From Blastococcus sp. (GTDB taxonomy: Bacteria; Actinomycetota; Actinomycetes; Mycobacteriales; Geodermatophilaceae): DNA of 38,129 nucleotides. How positions within the stretch are numbered: position 1 is the stretch's first letter; each line of letters begins with the position of its first letter. The notes beneath the pieces were generated by a model. The model searched no databases, had not been told where the DNA came from, and saw only the letters and a list, made by a program, of their open reading frames with translations. A program made the position numbers and the translations under genes. The DNA lies in the NCBI GenBank assembly GCA_025965695.1, contig JAOPWM010000051.1, positions 1 through 38,129 on the forward strand, in the 5' to 3' direction. This document shows positions 1 through 8,690 of the stretch, in pieces.

Positions 1-70
1 TCGTGTCGGCCACCCCCACGCGGGCCGGATGCTGGTCGGAGCCCGTGGCCGGGCCGGTGCTGTCTGCCAT
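1..70 (-). CDS. 5' end of a divergent gene, cut by the window edge
   Basis: Only the first 23 codons are inside the window. The reading begins at an ATG (70-68) with GGAGG six bases upstream; another in-frame ATG at 76 lies too close to that site. The peptide begins MADSTGPATGSDQHPARVGV and ends ADT at the window edge. Nothing identifies the family. The position, divergent from a catabolic operon with a palindrome between them, would suit a TetR-type regulator, and an ADT(R) ending just before the DNA-binding helices is common in such proteins. That is inference only. Confidence 0.5.
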   Translation of the reverse strand, partial: MADSTGPATGSDQHPARVGVADT

Positions 71-128
71 GGGCATCCTCCGTCGTGAGCCGTCGGTCGA
101 CCGTGCCAGAACAAGACACCGCTTGTAA

Positions 129-141
129 AGAACGCCGTTCT
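129..141. promoter_or_regulatory. Short perfect inverted repeat in the divergent intergenic region
   Basis: AGAACG-C-CGTTCT is a perfect 6-1-6 inverted repeat between the divergent gene at the window start and the SDR gene. It could be an operator half of the divergent promoter region. No promoter boxes are clear around it, and a 6-bp repeat can occur by chance. Confidence 0.25.
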
Positions 142-280
142 GCCATTCGATGCGGCGGACAGCCAGGCCCTTCCGACCACCGTCCGGCCCGGGCGAGTGT
201 GGCGCGGGACGAGCACGGAGACGTGGGCGACCCGTCGTCCGTGCCGGGACGCGTCGGCGGCAGGGCTGTACAAGACGGTG

Positions 281-320
281 TCAACAGAGATAGAAACAGT
301 GCACTGTTTGATGCTGTTGA
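281..320. promoter_or_regulatory. Nested palindromic operator upstream of the acyl-CoA operon
   Basis: AAACAGTGCACTGTTT (294-309) is a perfect 16-bp palindrome. It is flanked by a second pair of perfect arms, TCAACAG (281-287) and CTGTTGA (314-320), whose centre is only one base off. The whole element ends 11 bases before the SDR start codon. It is also much more AT-rich than its surroundings. The size and symmetry fit a dimeric TetR/GntR-type regulator, possibly bound as two dimers. The regulator is not known, but the divergent gene at 1-70 is a candidate. Confidence 0.65.
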
Positions 321-331
321 AACGAGGACCC

Positions 332-1210
332 ATGCCGTTGCCCGAGCCACCCCCCGCCGGTACGCCCATGCTTCCCGCGGGCACCTACGCCGGTGACGTC
401 GTCCTGATCACCGGAGGCGGGACAGGCCTGGGGCGTGCGATGGCGGTCGAGTTCGCCCGGCTCGGCGCGGCCGTGGCCATCGTGAGCCGCAACCCCGAGC
501 ACCGGGCGGCCGGTGTGGAGGCGGTGGAGAAGGCCGGCGGCCGCGGGTTCGGCGTCGGTGCCGACATCCGGGACGCGGCCAGTGTCGACGCGGCGTTCGA
601 CGCGATCGAGGCCGAGCTCGGGGCCGTCTCGGTGCTGGTCAACAACGCGGCCGGCAACTTCCAGGTGCCGGCCGAGTCGATGAGCCCGAACGCCTGGCGC
701 GCGGTCACCCAGATCGTGCTGGACGGCACGTTCTTCTGCTCGGGCGCCTTCGCGCGACGCCGCATCGCGCTGGGAGCGCCCGGCGCGATCCTCAACATCG
801 GGGCCACGTACGCGTGGACCGGTGGGCCGGGTGCGGCTCACTCGGCAGCCGCCAAGGCCGGCGTCGCCAACATGACCCAGACCCTGTCGGTCGAGTGGGG
901 GCCGCACGGCATCCGGGTGAACAGCATGGCGCCCGGCGTCTTCCCGCACGAGGACCAGGACGCGCACTGGGGGGACGGCAAGGAGGAGCAGGCCGTCGCC
1001 CGCGCGGCCAGCGTGCCCGGTGGGCGGGTCGGCCGCCTGCACGAGCTCGGCTGGGCGGCCACCTACCTCTGCTCGCCCTACGCCGCGTACGTGTCAGGCC
1101 ACAACTTCGTCATCGACGGCGCGAACTGGCACCGCCGCCACGGGTTCAGCATGCCGGCCTACGTCCCGATCCCCGAGATCCTCGCCGGACAGGACAAGTC
1201 GTTCGGATGA
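332..1210 (+). CDS. SDR-family oxidoreductase, 2,4-dienoyl-CoA reductase-like
   Basis: This 292-residue protein is a short-chain dehydrogenase/reductase that probably reduces a 2,4-dienoyl-CoA with NADPH in the cytosol. It shows the Rossmann motif TGGGTGLG (residues 27-34) and NNAAGN (104-109). It lacks the usual YxxxK catalytic tyrosine: the site reads HSAAAK, with His170, Ser171 in the Tyr position and Lys175. An HxxxxK arrangement followed by VEWGPHGIRVNSMAPG is what peroxisomal-type 2,4-dienoyl-CoA reductases have. I start at ATG 332 (AACGAGG four bases upstream); ATG 311 and ATG 368 are alternatives. It is followed 40 bases later by an isomerase-type crotonase, which supports a role in unsaturated acyl-CoA oxidation. 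Family is confident; the exact substrate is inferred. Confidence 0.85.
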   Translation: MPLPEPPPAGTPMLPAGTYAGDVVLITGGGTGLGRAMAVEFARLGAAVAIVSRNPEHRAAGVEAVEKAGGRGFGVGADIRDAASVDAAFDAIEAELGAVSVLVNNAAGNFQVPAESMSPNAWRAVTQIVLDGTFFCSGAFARRRIALGAPGAILNIGATYAWTGGPGAAHSAAAKAGVANMTQTLSVEWGPHGIRVNSMAPGVFPHEDQDAHWGDGKEEQAVARAASVPGGRVGRLHELGWAATYLCSPYAAYVSGHNFVIDGANWHRRHGFSMPAYVPIPEILAGQDKSFG

Positions 1211-1250
1211 CGACGGGGGCCCCGCAGGCGATGGGGATCGGGAAGCGGAA

Positions 1251-2045
1251 GTGACCGACCCTGCCCGCGGGGCCGATCCGACGGGTGACGGCGTGCGCGT
1301 CGCGGACGACGACGGTGTCCGCACCGTGACACTGGACCGTCCGGCGCGGTTGAACGCCTTCACTGCGTCGTCGTACCGCGCGCTCGCGTCCGCCCTGGAT
1401 GCGGCCGGGGCTGATGACACGGTCCGGGTGGTGGAGCTGGTCGGTGCCGGCCGGGCGTTCTCGAGCGGGGTCGACCTCGACGCGCTGGCGGACGCGGCCG
1501 ACCAGGACGAGTTCCGGGACGCTTTCGCCGTCCTGCTGAGGGCGCTGACCGAGTTCCCCAAGCCCCTCGTCGCGGGCGTGCGCGGTGCCGCTGTCGGCTT
1601 CGGAACGACTCTCCTGCTGCACGCCGACGTGGTCCTCGTCGCTGACGACGCGCGGCTGCGGATGCCCTTCGCCGCCCTCGGGACGGCACCGGAGGCGGCC
1701 AGCAGCGTCCTGCTTCCGGCGGTGGTCGGTCCCCAGCGGGCGGCCGAGCTTCTCTTCACCTCCCGCTGGATCGATGCCTCCGAAGCCGTGCGGTCGGGGC
1801 TGGCGGCTCGGCGCTGCGCGACCGGGGACCTCCCTGCCGAGCTCCGGTCCCTGACCCGCGAGATCGCCGCCCAGCCGCCGGCAGCGGTCGCGGCGGCCAA
1901 GAGGTTGCTCCGCTCCGGCCGGGCCGAACTCGTGCGGGCGGCACTGCAACGTGAGGACGACGCGGCCCGCGCACTGCGGTCCGAGCTCGGGCCGCTGAGC
2001 CGTGCGCGGGCAGCAACGAGCAAACGAGGAGTCACCGATCGATGA
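1251..2045 (+). CDS. Crotonase-fold protein, delta3,delta2-enoyl-CoA isomerase-like
   Basis: A 264-residue enoyl-CoA hydratase/isomerase superfamily member starting at GTG 1251, behind a GGAAG ribosome site. The oxyanion-hole segments are visible at AFSSGVDL (about 69-76) and RGAAVGFGTTLL (about 111-122). It lacks the hydratase glutamate normally found just after the second segment. It does carry LGTAPEAASSVLLP, with Glu148 in the place of the single catalytic glutamate of peroxisomal delta3,delta2-enoyl-CoA isomerases (LGxSPEGCSS in ECI2-type proteins). I therefore favour isomerase over hydratase. With the upstream SDR it would form the classical auxiliary pair for clearing double bonds during beta-oxidation. 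The function is inferred from motifs. Confidence 0.8.
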   Translation: MTDPARGADPTGDGVRVADDDGVRTVTLDRPARLNAFTASSYRALASALDAAGADDTVRVVELVGAGRAFSSGVDLDALADAADQDEFRDAFAVLLRALTEFPKPLVAGVRGAAVGFGTTLLLHADVVLVADDARLRMPFAALGTAPEAASSVLLPAVVGPQRAAELLFTSRWIDASEAVRSGLAARRCATGDLPAELRSLTREIAAQPPAAVAAAKRLLRSGRAELVRAALQREDDAARALRSELGPLSRARAATSKRGVTDR

Positions 2046-2118
2046 CCTGCGGGAGCACGGATTGTTCTCTGGACCGCCGGAACCCGAACGAGACCGCCCA
2101 ACGCAGAGGAGCGCACCG

Positions 2119-3729
<1,611 letters not shown>

Positions 3730-3730
3730 C

Positions 3731-4519
3731 GTGACCGGGGATCGGCCGCACGCTCGTACCGAGGAGGCTGACGGGATCCTGACCGTCGTCCTGGACCGGG
3801 ATGCCAAGCTCAACGCCATCAGCCCGGAGATCACCGAGGTGCTCTGGGGTGCAGTCCGGGAGCTCGGTGCCCGAGAGGACCTGCGGGCGCTGGTCATCAC
3901 CGCGGCCGGGCGGTACTTCTCCGCGGGAATCGATCTCGGGGCGCCCTCGCCGCTGTCGGCGGCCGGCACCGGATCGGCCTTCCGGGCGAACTACAGGCGA
4001 CACCACCTGCTCTATGACGAGTTCGAGGCGGTGGAGAAGCCGGTCGTCCTCGCGGCGCAGGGGCCGTGCCTGGGCGCCGGGCTGGAGATGGCCTGTTCGG
4101 TCGACTTCCGGTTCGCCGCCGAGAGCGCCCGCTTCCAGCTGCCCGAGGTGAAGCTCGGCGTGATCGCCGGCAGTGGCGGCACCAGCCGGCTGACCCGGCT
4201 CGTCGGGCCGCACTGGGGCAAGTGGATCGCGATGGCCGGCCGGAGCGTCGACGCGCAGCAGGCGCTGACCATCGGGCTGGTGCACGAGGTGTTCCCCGAC
4301 GAGGGCTTCGCCGCGGCGGTGCACGAGCGCGTCCGGGAGATCATCGCCCTGCCGGCGGAGGCGCTCGGCGCGGCGAAGCTCGCCGTGGACCTGGCCGCCG
4401 AGGTGGACCGGGGTACCGCCCGGCACATCGATCGGCTGACCAACACGCACCTCGTGCTCGGTGGGGCGTTCGCGACCGCCCGGGAGCGGTTCACCGGCAA
4501 GGACTCCACGAGCAGCTGA
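3731..4519 (+). CDS. Enoyl-CoA hydratase
   Basis: A 262-residue crotonase with both hydratase glutamates: Glu119 in GPCLGAGLEMA and Glu139 in QLPEVKLGVIAGSGGTSRL, the arrangement seen in authentic enoyl-CoA hydratases. The first oxyanion segment is RYFSAGIDLG (61-70). It starts at GTG 3731, one base after the ligase stop codon, so it is probably translationally coupled to the ligase. It would add water to a 2-enoyl-CoA in beta-oxidation. Of the crotonases in this window it is the one with a full hydratase active site. Confidence 0.88.
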   Translation: MTGDRPHARTEEADGILTVVLDRDAKLNAISPEITEVLWGAVRELGAREDLRALVITAAGRYFSAGIDLGAPSPLSAAGTGSAFRANYRRHHLLYDEFEAVEKPVVLAAQGPCLGAGLEMACSVDFRFAAESARFQLPEVKLGVIAGSGGTSRLTRLVGPHWGKWIAMAGRSVDAQQALTIGLVHEVFPDEGFAAAVHERVREIIALPAEALGAAKLAVDLAAEVDRGTARHIDRLTNTHLVLGGAFATARERFTGKDSTSS

Positions 4520-4589
4520 ATCGACCGGATCAGCTGCCCTGCCCGCACCGGGTGACAGCTCGACGTACGACCGAGAGACGAGGGCCGCC

Positions 4590-4970
4590 ATGACAGTTCC
4601 CTCCCGCGACGACGCCGAGGAGCTGGGGCGAGTCGTCCGCGACTTCCTGGCGAAGTGGTCGAACGAGGTGGAGGTCCGCCGGCTCATGGCCACCGACGCC
4701 GGCCTTGATCCCCACGTCTGGGCGCGCATGGCGGAACTCGGCCTGCCCGGTCTCGTCGTCCCGGAGCGGTTCGGGGGCGGCGGGGCCACGGCGATCGAGC
4801 TCGGCGGGGTGTTCGAGGAGCTCGCGCCGGGCTGTACGCCGGTCCGTTCTTCCCGACGGTGGGCCTCGCCGCGACCGCCCTGCCGGCGGCCGGTGACGAG
4901 GACGCCTCCGCCCGACACCTGCCGGGCATCGCCGCGGGTACCACGACGGCCACCCTCGCGTGGGCGGCGA
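4590..4970 (+). pseudogene. Acyl-CoA dehydrogenase, 5' remnant
   Basis: From ATG 4590 (GAGACGAGGG upstream) the frame reads as the N-terminal helical domain of an acyl-CoA dehydrogenase: ELGRVVRDFLAKW, then WARMAELGLPGLVVPERFGG and ELGGVFEELAPG. Near 4832 one G appears missing. The homology continues in another frame as LYAGPFFPTVGLAATALPAAGDE and LPGIAAGTTTATLAWA. It stops near 4970, where the sequence becomes the reverse strand of a crotonase remnant. Roughly 125 of an expected 380 residues remain, so the FAD- and substrate-binding domains are gone. It follows the hydratase in the same orientation and was probably the last gene of that operon. Confidence 0.8.
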
Positions 4971-5002
4971 AGAAGCCTGCCACCAGCCCGCTCGTGGCGG
5001 AC

Positions 5003-5349
5003 CGCCGCCCCGATCGGCACGCCCGCACCCGCGGCCATGCCCTGCACGACGCTGACGACGACCGCGTTCATGCGGTGCAGGTCGCTGACGATGCGGTTCA
5101 GGCTCTCTGCGAGGTTGTCGACGAACTGCTCGCGGTCGTCCGCGGCGGCGAAGCCGCGCACGTCGCCCTAGACGCTGAAGATCCTGCCCTCGCTCCGCAG
5201 CAGGACGACGCGGGCGTCGTCGGCACGGGCACGCCGAACGGCACCGAACAGCTCCGCGACCATCTCCTGGTTCAGCGGATGCCCTTGTCGCCGGCCGAGA
5301 GGGTGATGCGGGCCGCGCCGTCGGTGAACTCGTAACTGACGGCGCTCAT
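5003..5349 (-). pseudogene. Enoyl-CoA hydratase, truncated remnant
   Basis: ATG 5349 overlaps the dehydrogenase stop by four bases (ATGA), so this was the next gene of that operon. It begins MSAVSYEFTDGAARITLSAGDKG. A missing base near 5277 shifts frame, and homology resumes as PLNQEMVAELFGAVRRA and ARVVLLRSEGRIFSV. An in-frame TAG at about 5168-5170 then replaces the first Gly of the oxyanion-hole GGD motif. The same frame continues with GDVRGFAAADDREQF and VVVSVVQGMAAGAGVPIGAA, and homology ends at about 5003. Everything beyond the second oxyanion segment, including the catalytic glutamates, is lost. Frameshift, nonsense codon and truncation together make it a clear pseudogene. Confidence 0.85.
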
Positions 5350-6587
5350 CGGGCCTCCTCCACCTGGGGCGGCAGCACCGGCGTCCGGCCGAGTTCTGCC
5401 TTGGCGACGGCACGGACGTGGACTTCGTCGGGGCCGTCGAACAGTCGCATCGCCCGGTGCCAGCCGTACATGGCGGCCAGCGGCGTCACATCGGTGACGC
5501 CGGCACCGCCGTGCACCTGGATCGCCCGGTCGATGACGCGGGTGGCCGCGCGGGGGACGGCGATCTTCGCCATCGCGACGAGGTCTCGGGCGGCCTTGTT
5601 GCCGGCGGTGTCGATGACGTGGCTCGCCCGGTGGCAGAGCAGCCGGGCCTGCTCGATCTCCAGCCGCGACTCGGCGATCTGCTGCTGGACGACGCCCTGC
5701 TCGGCGAGCGGCTTGCCGAACGCGACCCGGCGCTGCGCCCGGTCGACCATCAGGGCCAGCGCCCGCTCGGCCGCACCGAGCGCCCGCATGCAGTGGTGGA
5801 TGCGGCCGGGGCCGAGCCGCGCCTGCGCTGCGGCGAAGCCACCGCCCTCCTCGCCGATGACGTTGCTCACCGGCACCCGCACCTGCTCGAAGCGCACCTC
5901 GGCGTGGCCGTGCTGATCGTGGTGACCGAACACCGGCAGGTCCCGGACGACGGTGACCCCCGGAGTGTCGCGGGGAACGAGGACCATCGTCTGCTGCCGG
6001 TGCACGGCCGCCGACGGATCGGTCTTGCCCATGACGATGAGGACCGCGCAGCGGGGGTCCATCGCGCCGCTGGTCCACCACTTGCGGCCGGTGATGACGT
6101 ACTCGTCGCCGTCCCGCTCGATGCGCGTGGCGATGTTCGTGGCGTCGCTGCTGGCGACCTCGGGCTCGGTCATCGCGAACGCCGAGCGGATCTCGCCGGC
6201 CAGCAGCGGTTCCAGCCACTCCCGCTTCTGCTGCTCGCTGCCCAGCAGGTGCAGCAGTTCCATGTTGCCGGTGTCCGGGGCCTGGCAGTTGATGGCCTCG
6301 GGCGCCAGGTCGTTGCTCCAGCCGGAGAGCTCCGCGATGGGCGCGTACTCCAGCTGCGTGAGCCCGGACTCCGACGGCAGGAACAGGTTCCACAGCCCAC
6401 GTGCCCGGGCCTCCTGCTTGAGCTCCTCGATGACGGGCGGCACCTCGTGCCCCTCGGGGCCGGCGGCCCGGCGGTCCGCCAGGTAGCGGCTTTCGGCGGG
6501 CAGCACGCGTTCCCGCATGAACGCGACCATGCCGTCGTGCAGCTCCTGGGCGCGGGGGGAGGGTGGGGGCAGCTCGTAGCCGGTCAT
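5346..6587 (-). CDS. Acyl-CoA dehydrogenase (ACAD10/11-like)
   Basis: A 413-residue flavoprotein dehydrogenase with the full family layout: N-terminal helices, the FAD-contacting AMTEPEVASSDATNI (138-152), the middle beta domain GRKWWTSG (168-175), GRIHHCMR (261-268), QVHGGAGVTD (358-367), and LFDGPDEVH (382-390). Asp384 or Glu388 is near the expected base region. This signature set (TEPEVASSDATNI, GPGRIHH, DGPDEVH) matches the ACAD10/ACAD11 and bacterial LvaC-like branch better than short-chain dehydrogenases. Start ATG 6587 has AGGAGA at good spacing. A phosphotransferase gene diverges from it 124 bases away, and mammalian ACAD10/11 carry such a domain on the same chain. Intact; branch assignment is from memory of motifs. 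Confidence 0.88.
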   Translation of the reverse strand: MTGYELPPPSPRAQELHDGMVAFMRERVLPAESRYLADRRAAGPEGHEVPPVIEELKQEARARGLWNLFLPSESGLTQLEYAPIAELSGWSNDLAPEAINCQAPDTGNMELLHLLGSEQQKREWLEPLLAGEIRSAFAMTEPEVASSDATNIATRIERDGDEYVITGRKWWTSGAMDPRCAVLIVMGKTDPSAAVHRQQTMVLVPRDTPGVTVVRDLPVFGHHDQHGHAEVRFEQVRVPVSNVIGEEGGGFAAAQARLGPGRIHHCMRALGAAERALALMVDRAQRRVAFGKPLAEQGVVQQQIAESRLEIEQARLLCHRASHVIDTAGNKAARDLVAMAKIAVPRAATRVIDRAIQVHGGAGVTDVTPLAAMYGWHRAMRLFDGPDEVHVRAVAKAELGRTPVLPPQVEEAR

Positions 6588-6711
6588 AGAGTCTCCTGAA
6601 TCCACCGAGCGCTGGGTTGCCTGCGACAGTAGGCAGTGCGGCCCTGCGACGTCACACCGGGCGGTCGGCGATGATCCCGTCCCGGCGCCCGCCCGGACCC
6701 GAAGGAGTGTC

Positions 6712-7743
6712 GTGCCCACCATGGTGAGCCCGCCCGGAGTGGACGTCCCACGGCTCGAGGCGTACCTGCGGGAGGCCGTTCCCGGCTTGCTGGCGGGGCC
6801 CCTGGAGGTCACGCTGCTCGCCGGCGGGCGCTCCAACCTGACCTACCTGCTCACCGACGGGCGGGACCGCTGGGTGCTGCGCCGGCCGCCGCTCGGCCAC
6901 GTCCTGGAGACCGCGCACGACATGGGCCGGGAGTACCGGCTGCTGAGCGCGCTGCACCCGACCGACGTTCCGGTACCGCGCCCCCTGGCGATCGCGGGCG
7001 ACGACGTGCTTGGCGCGCCCTTCTACGTCATGGGCTTCGCCGACGGCGTGGTGCTGCGCGAGCGGCAGCAACTGGAGGAATTCGACACGACGGCGGCCAC
7101 GGCCCTGGCCGACGAGCTCGTCGAGATCCTGGCCCGGCTGCACAGGCTGGACCCGGGCAAGGTGGGCCTAGCCGACCTGGGCCGCCCGGCCGGATATCTG
7201 GAGCGACAGCTCAAGCGGTGGGCGAGGCAGCTGGCGGCGTCGCACGTGCGGGAGCTCCCGGAGCTCGAGCGGCTGGGGGAGCGGCTCGCCGAGCGGCTCC
7301 CGGCCGGGCAGGACGCGGCGATCGTGCACGGTGACTACCGGCTGGACAACGTCGTCGTCGAACCGGCGACCGGGCACATCCGCGGCGTGCTCGACTGGGA
7401 GATGGCAACCCTGGGCGACCCGCTCACCGACCTGGCGTCCACGGCGGTCTGGTGGGACGGCATCCGCGGCCTCGACAGCCCCGTCGCGGCGGTCCCGGGC
7501 GACGTCCCTGGCTTCCCGCACAGCGGGCACCTGGTGGCCGAGTACGCCCGGCGCACGGGTCGGGATCTCACAGACCTGTCCTGGTACCTCGGCTTCGCGT
7601 TCTACAAGATCGCCGCGATCTTCGAGGGCATCCACTACCGCGCCCAGCAGGGCCTGACCGTGGGGGAGGGGTTCGAGCGCCTCGGCGCGATGGTTCCCGA
7701 CCTGGTCGAGCGGGGCCACGCGGCGCTGGACCGGGAGGTCTGA
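6712..7743 (+). CDS. APH-family phosphotransferase (ACAD10/11 kinase-domain-like)
   Basis: A 343-residue aminoglycoside-phosphotransferase-fold kinase. The nucleotide-binding start is LLAGGRSNLTYLL (35-47). The catalytic loop is HGDYRLDN (206-213; Asp208 base, Asn213 metal ligand) and the metal motif is LDWEMATLGDP (227-237; Asp228). These match the kinase domain of ACAD10/11 and LvaA, which phosphorylate the 4-hydroxyl of hydroxyacyl-CoAs, rather than drug-resistance kinases. GTG 6712 has GAAGGAG four bases upstream; ATG 6721 is an alternative with 13-base spacing. It is divergent from the matching dehydrogenase. The 4-hydroxyacyl-CoA role is inferred from family and neighbour. Confidence 0.85.
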   Translation: MPTMVSPPGVDVPRLEAYLREAVPGLLAGPLEVTLLAGGRSNLTYLLTDGRDRWVLRRPPLGHVLETAHDMGREYRLLSALHPTDVPVPRPLAIAGDDVLGAPFYVMGFADGVVLRERQQLEEFDTTAATALADELVEILARLHRLDPGKVGLADLGRPAGYLERQLKRWARQLAASHVRELPELERLGERLAERLPAGQDAAIVHGDYRLDNVVVEPATGHIRGVLDWEMATLGDPLTDLASTAVWWDGIRGLDSPVAAVPGDVPGFPHSGHLVAEYARRTGRDLTDLSWYLGFAFYKIAAIFEGIHYRAQQGLTVGEGFERLGAMVPDLVERGHAALDREV

Positions 7744-7756
7744 GCCGGCGGCTCAG
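7740..7756. terminator. Palindromic hairpin holding both convergent stop codons
   Basis: CTGAGCC-GGC-GGCTCAG is a perfect 7-bp stem with a 3-base loop. The kinase stop TGA lies in the left arm and the hydrolase stop (TCA, read in reverse) in the right arm. It probably works in both directions as a factor-independent-like terminator, without a U tract. Similar but weaker elements end other convergent pairs in this window. Confidence 0.5.
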
Positions 7757-8637
7757 CCGAGTCGCGGGCCGCCGTCCGGCCAGAACGCCAGCAGCGTGCG
7801 GATCCCGGTCACCAGTGCGAGGGGCTGGTCGAGCATCGGGTGGTGACCGGCGTCGGGGAGGTCGACGACGGGTAGCCCACCGGCGACCAGCCCGGCCATC
7901 TCGCCTGCCATCTCGGGGCTGACCAATCCCTTCTCGCAGCGGAACAGCGCCGCGGGGCAGGTCAGCTGCGGGAGCAACTGCGTGAGCAGAGGGCGTTGCC
8001 CCCACAGGTTCGGGTCGAACTTCCAGGTCCACCCCTCGGGGTCGTGCCGCAGCGACCCGTGGGCGACGTGTTCCCGGACGTAGGGCAGCAGCACGTCCTG
8101 CGGCGGGAGGGTCCGGAAGTGCGTGATCGCCTCCTCCGCGCTCGGGTAGGGGCGGTGCGGTCGCCTCCGGGCGCGCAGGCGCTCCTCCTCGGGGGGCTGG
8201 CGGTCGAGGGGTGAGTCGATGACGGCGACGGCGGAGACCGTCCCGGGATGCTCCACCCCGGTGGTCAGCGCGACCCAGCCGCCCATGCTGTGGCCGAGGA
8301 CGACGGGGCGGTCGAGGTTCTCGGCCTCGACCACGGCGACGACCTCACGGGCCCACGTCGAAATGTCGTAGCCGTCCCGTCGGCCGCTGCCGCCGTGCCC
8401 GCTGAGGTCGAGCGCCACGACCCGGTGCGAGTGCAACTGCGGCGCGATGTGGTCCCACCACCCCGAGTGCGCGGCACCGCCGTGGACCAGCACGAGGCCC
8501 GGCAGGCTGCGGTCGCCCCAGGCCCGGTAGCGGACCCGCGTGCCCTCGACCTCGATGTCCCGGTGCTCCGGCGCCACCGCTACGGCCCGCTGGAACCATT
8601 CGGGGGCGGCAACGAGCTCGGACAGGGGACGGGTCAT
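7753..8637 (-). CDS. Alpha/beta hydrolase
   Basis: A 294-residue soluble alpha/beta-hydrolase-fold enzyme. The oxyanion strand is LVLVHGGAAHSGWW (48-61), followed by DLSGHGGSG (77-85) and the nucleophile elbow GHSMGG with Ser117. The C-terminal histidine lies in DLPDAGHHPM. A complete triad is plausible. Start ATG 8637 was chosen because the open frame upstream belongs to the neighbouring pseudogene. It could hydrolyse an ester, lactone or ring-cleavage product feeding the acyl-CoA island; nothing in the sequence fixes the substrate. Intact. Confidence 0.85.
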   Translation of the reverse strand: MTRPLSELVAAPEWFQRAVAVAPEHRDIEVEGTRVRYRAWGDRSLPGLVLVHGGAAHSGWWDHIAPQLHSHRVVALDLSGHGGSGRRDGYDISTWAREVVAVVEAENLDRPVVLGHSMGGWVALTTGVEHPGTVSAVAVIDSPLDRQPPEEERLRARRRPHRPYPSAEEAITHFRTLPPQDVLLPYVREHVAHGSLRHDPEGWTWKFDPNLWGQRPLLTQLLPQLTCPAALFRCEKGLVSPEMAGEMAGLVAGGLPVVDLPDAGHHPMLDQPLALVTGIRTLLAFWPDGGPRLG

Positions 8638-8690
8638 CGGCACTCCTGGGAACGGTGGTCGACCGTCAGGATCTCCCATGGCACGACCGC

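Noticed and set aside
197-331. N-terminal extension of the SDR from GTG 197
   Set aside because: The extra residues are low-quality and overlap the palindrome. ATG 332 has a ribosome site and fits the family.
4859-5335. A plus-strand open frame beginning MGLAATALPAAGDE
   Set aside because: Its first third is the frameshifted dehydrogenase remnant and the rest is the reverse strand of the hydratase remnant. It is not a gene.
6712-7743. Antibiotic-resistance reading of the APH-family kinase
   Set aside because: The motifs and the ACAD neighbour match the ACAD10/11 kinase domain, and nothing suggests aminoglycoside binding.
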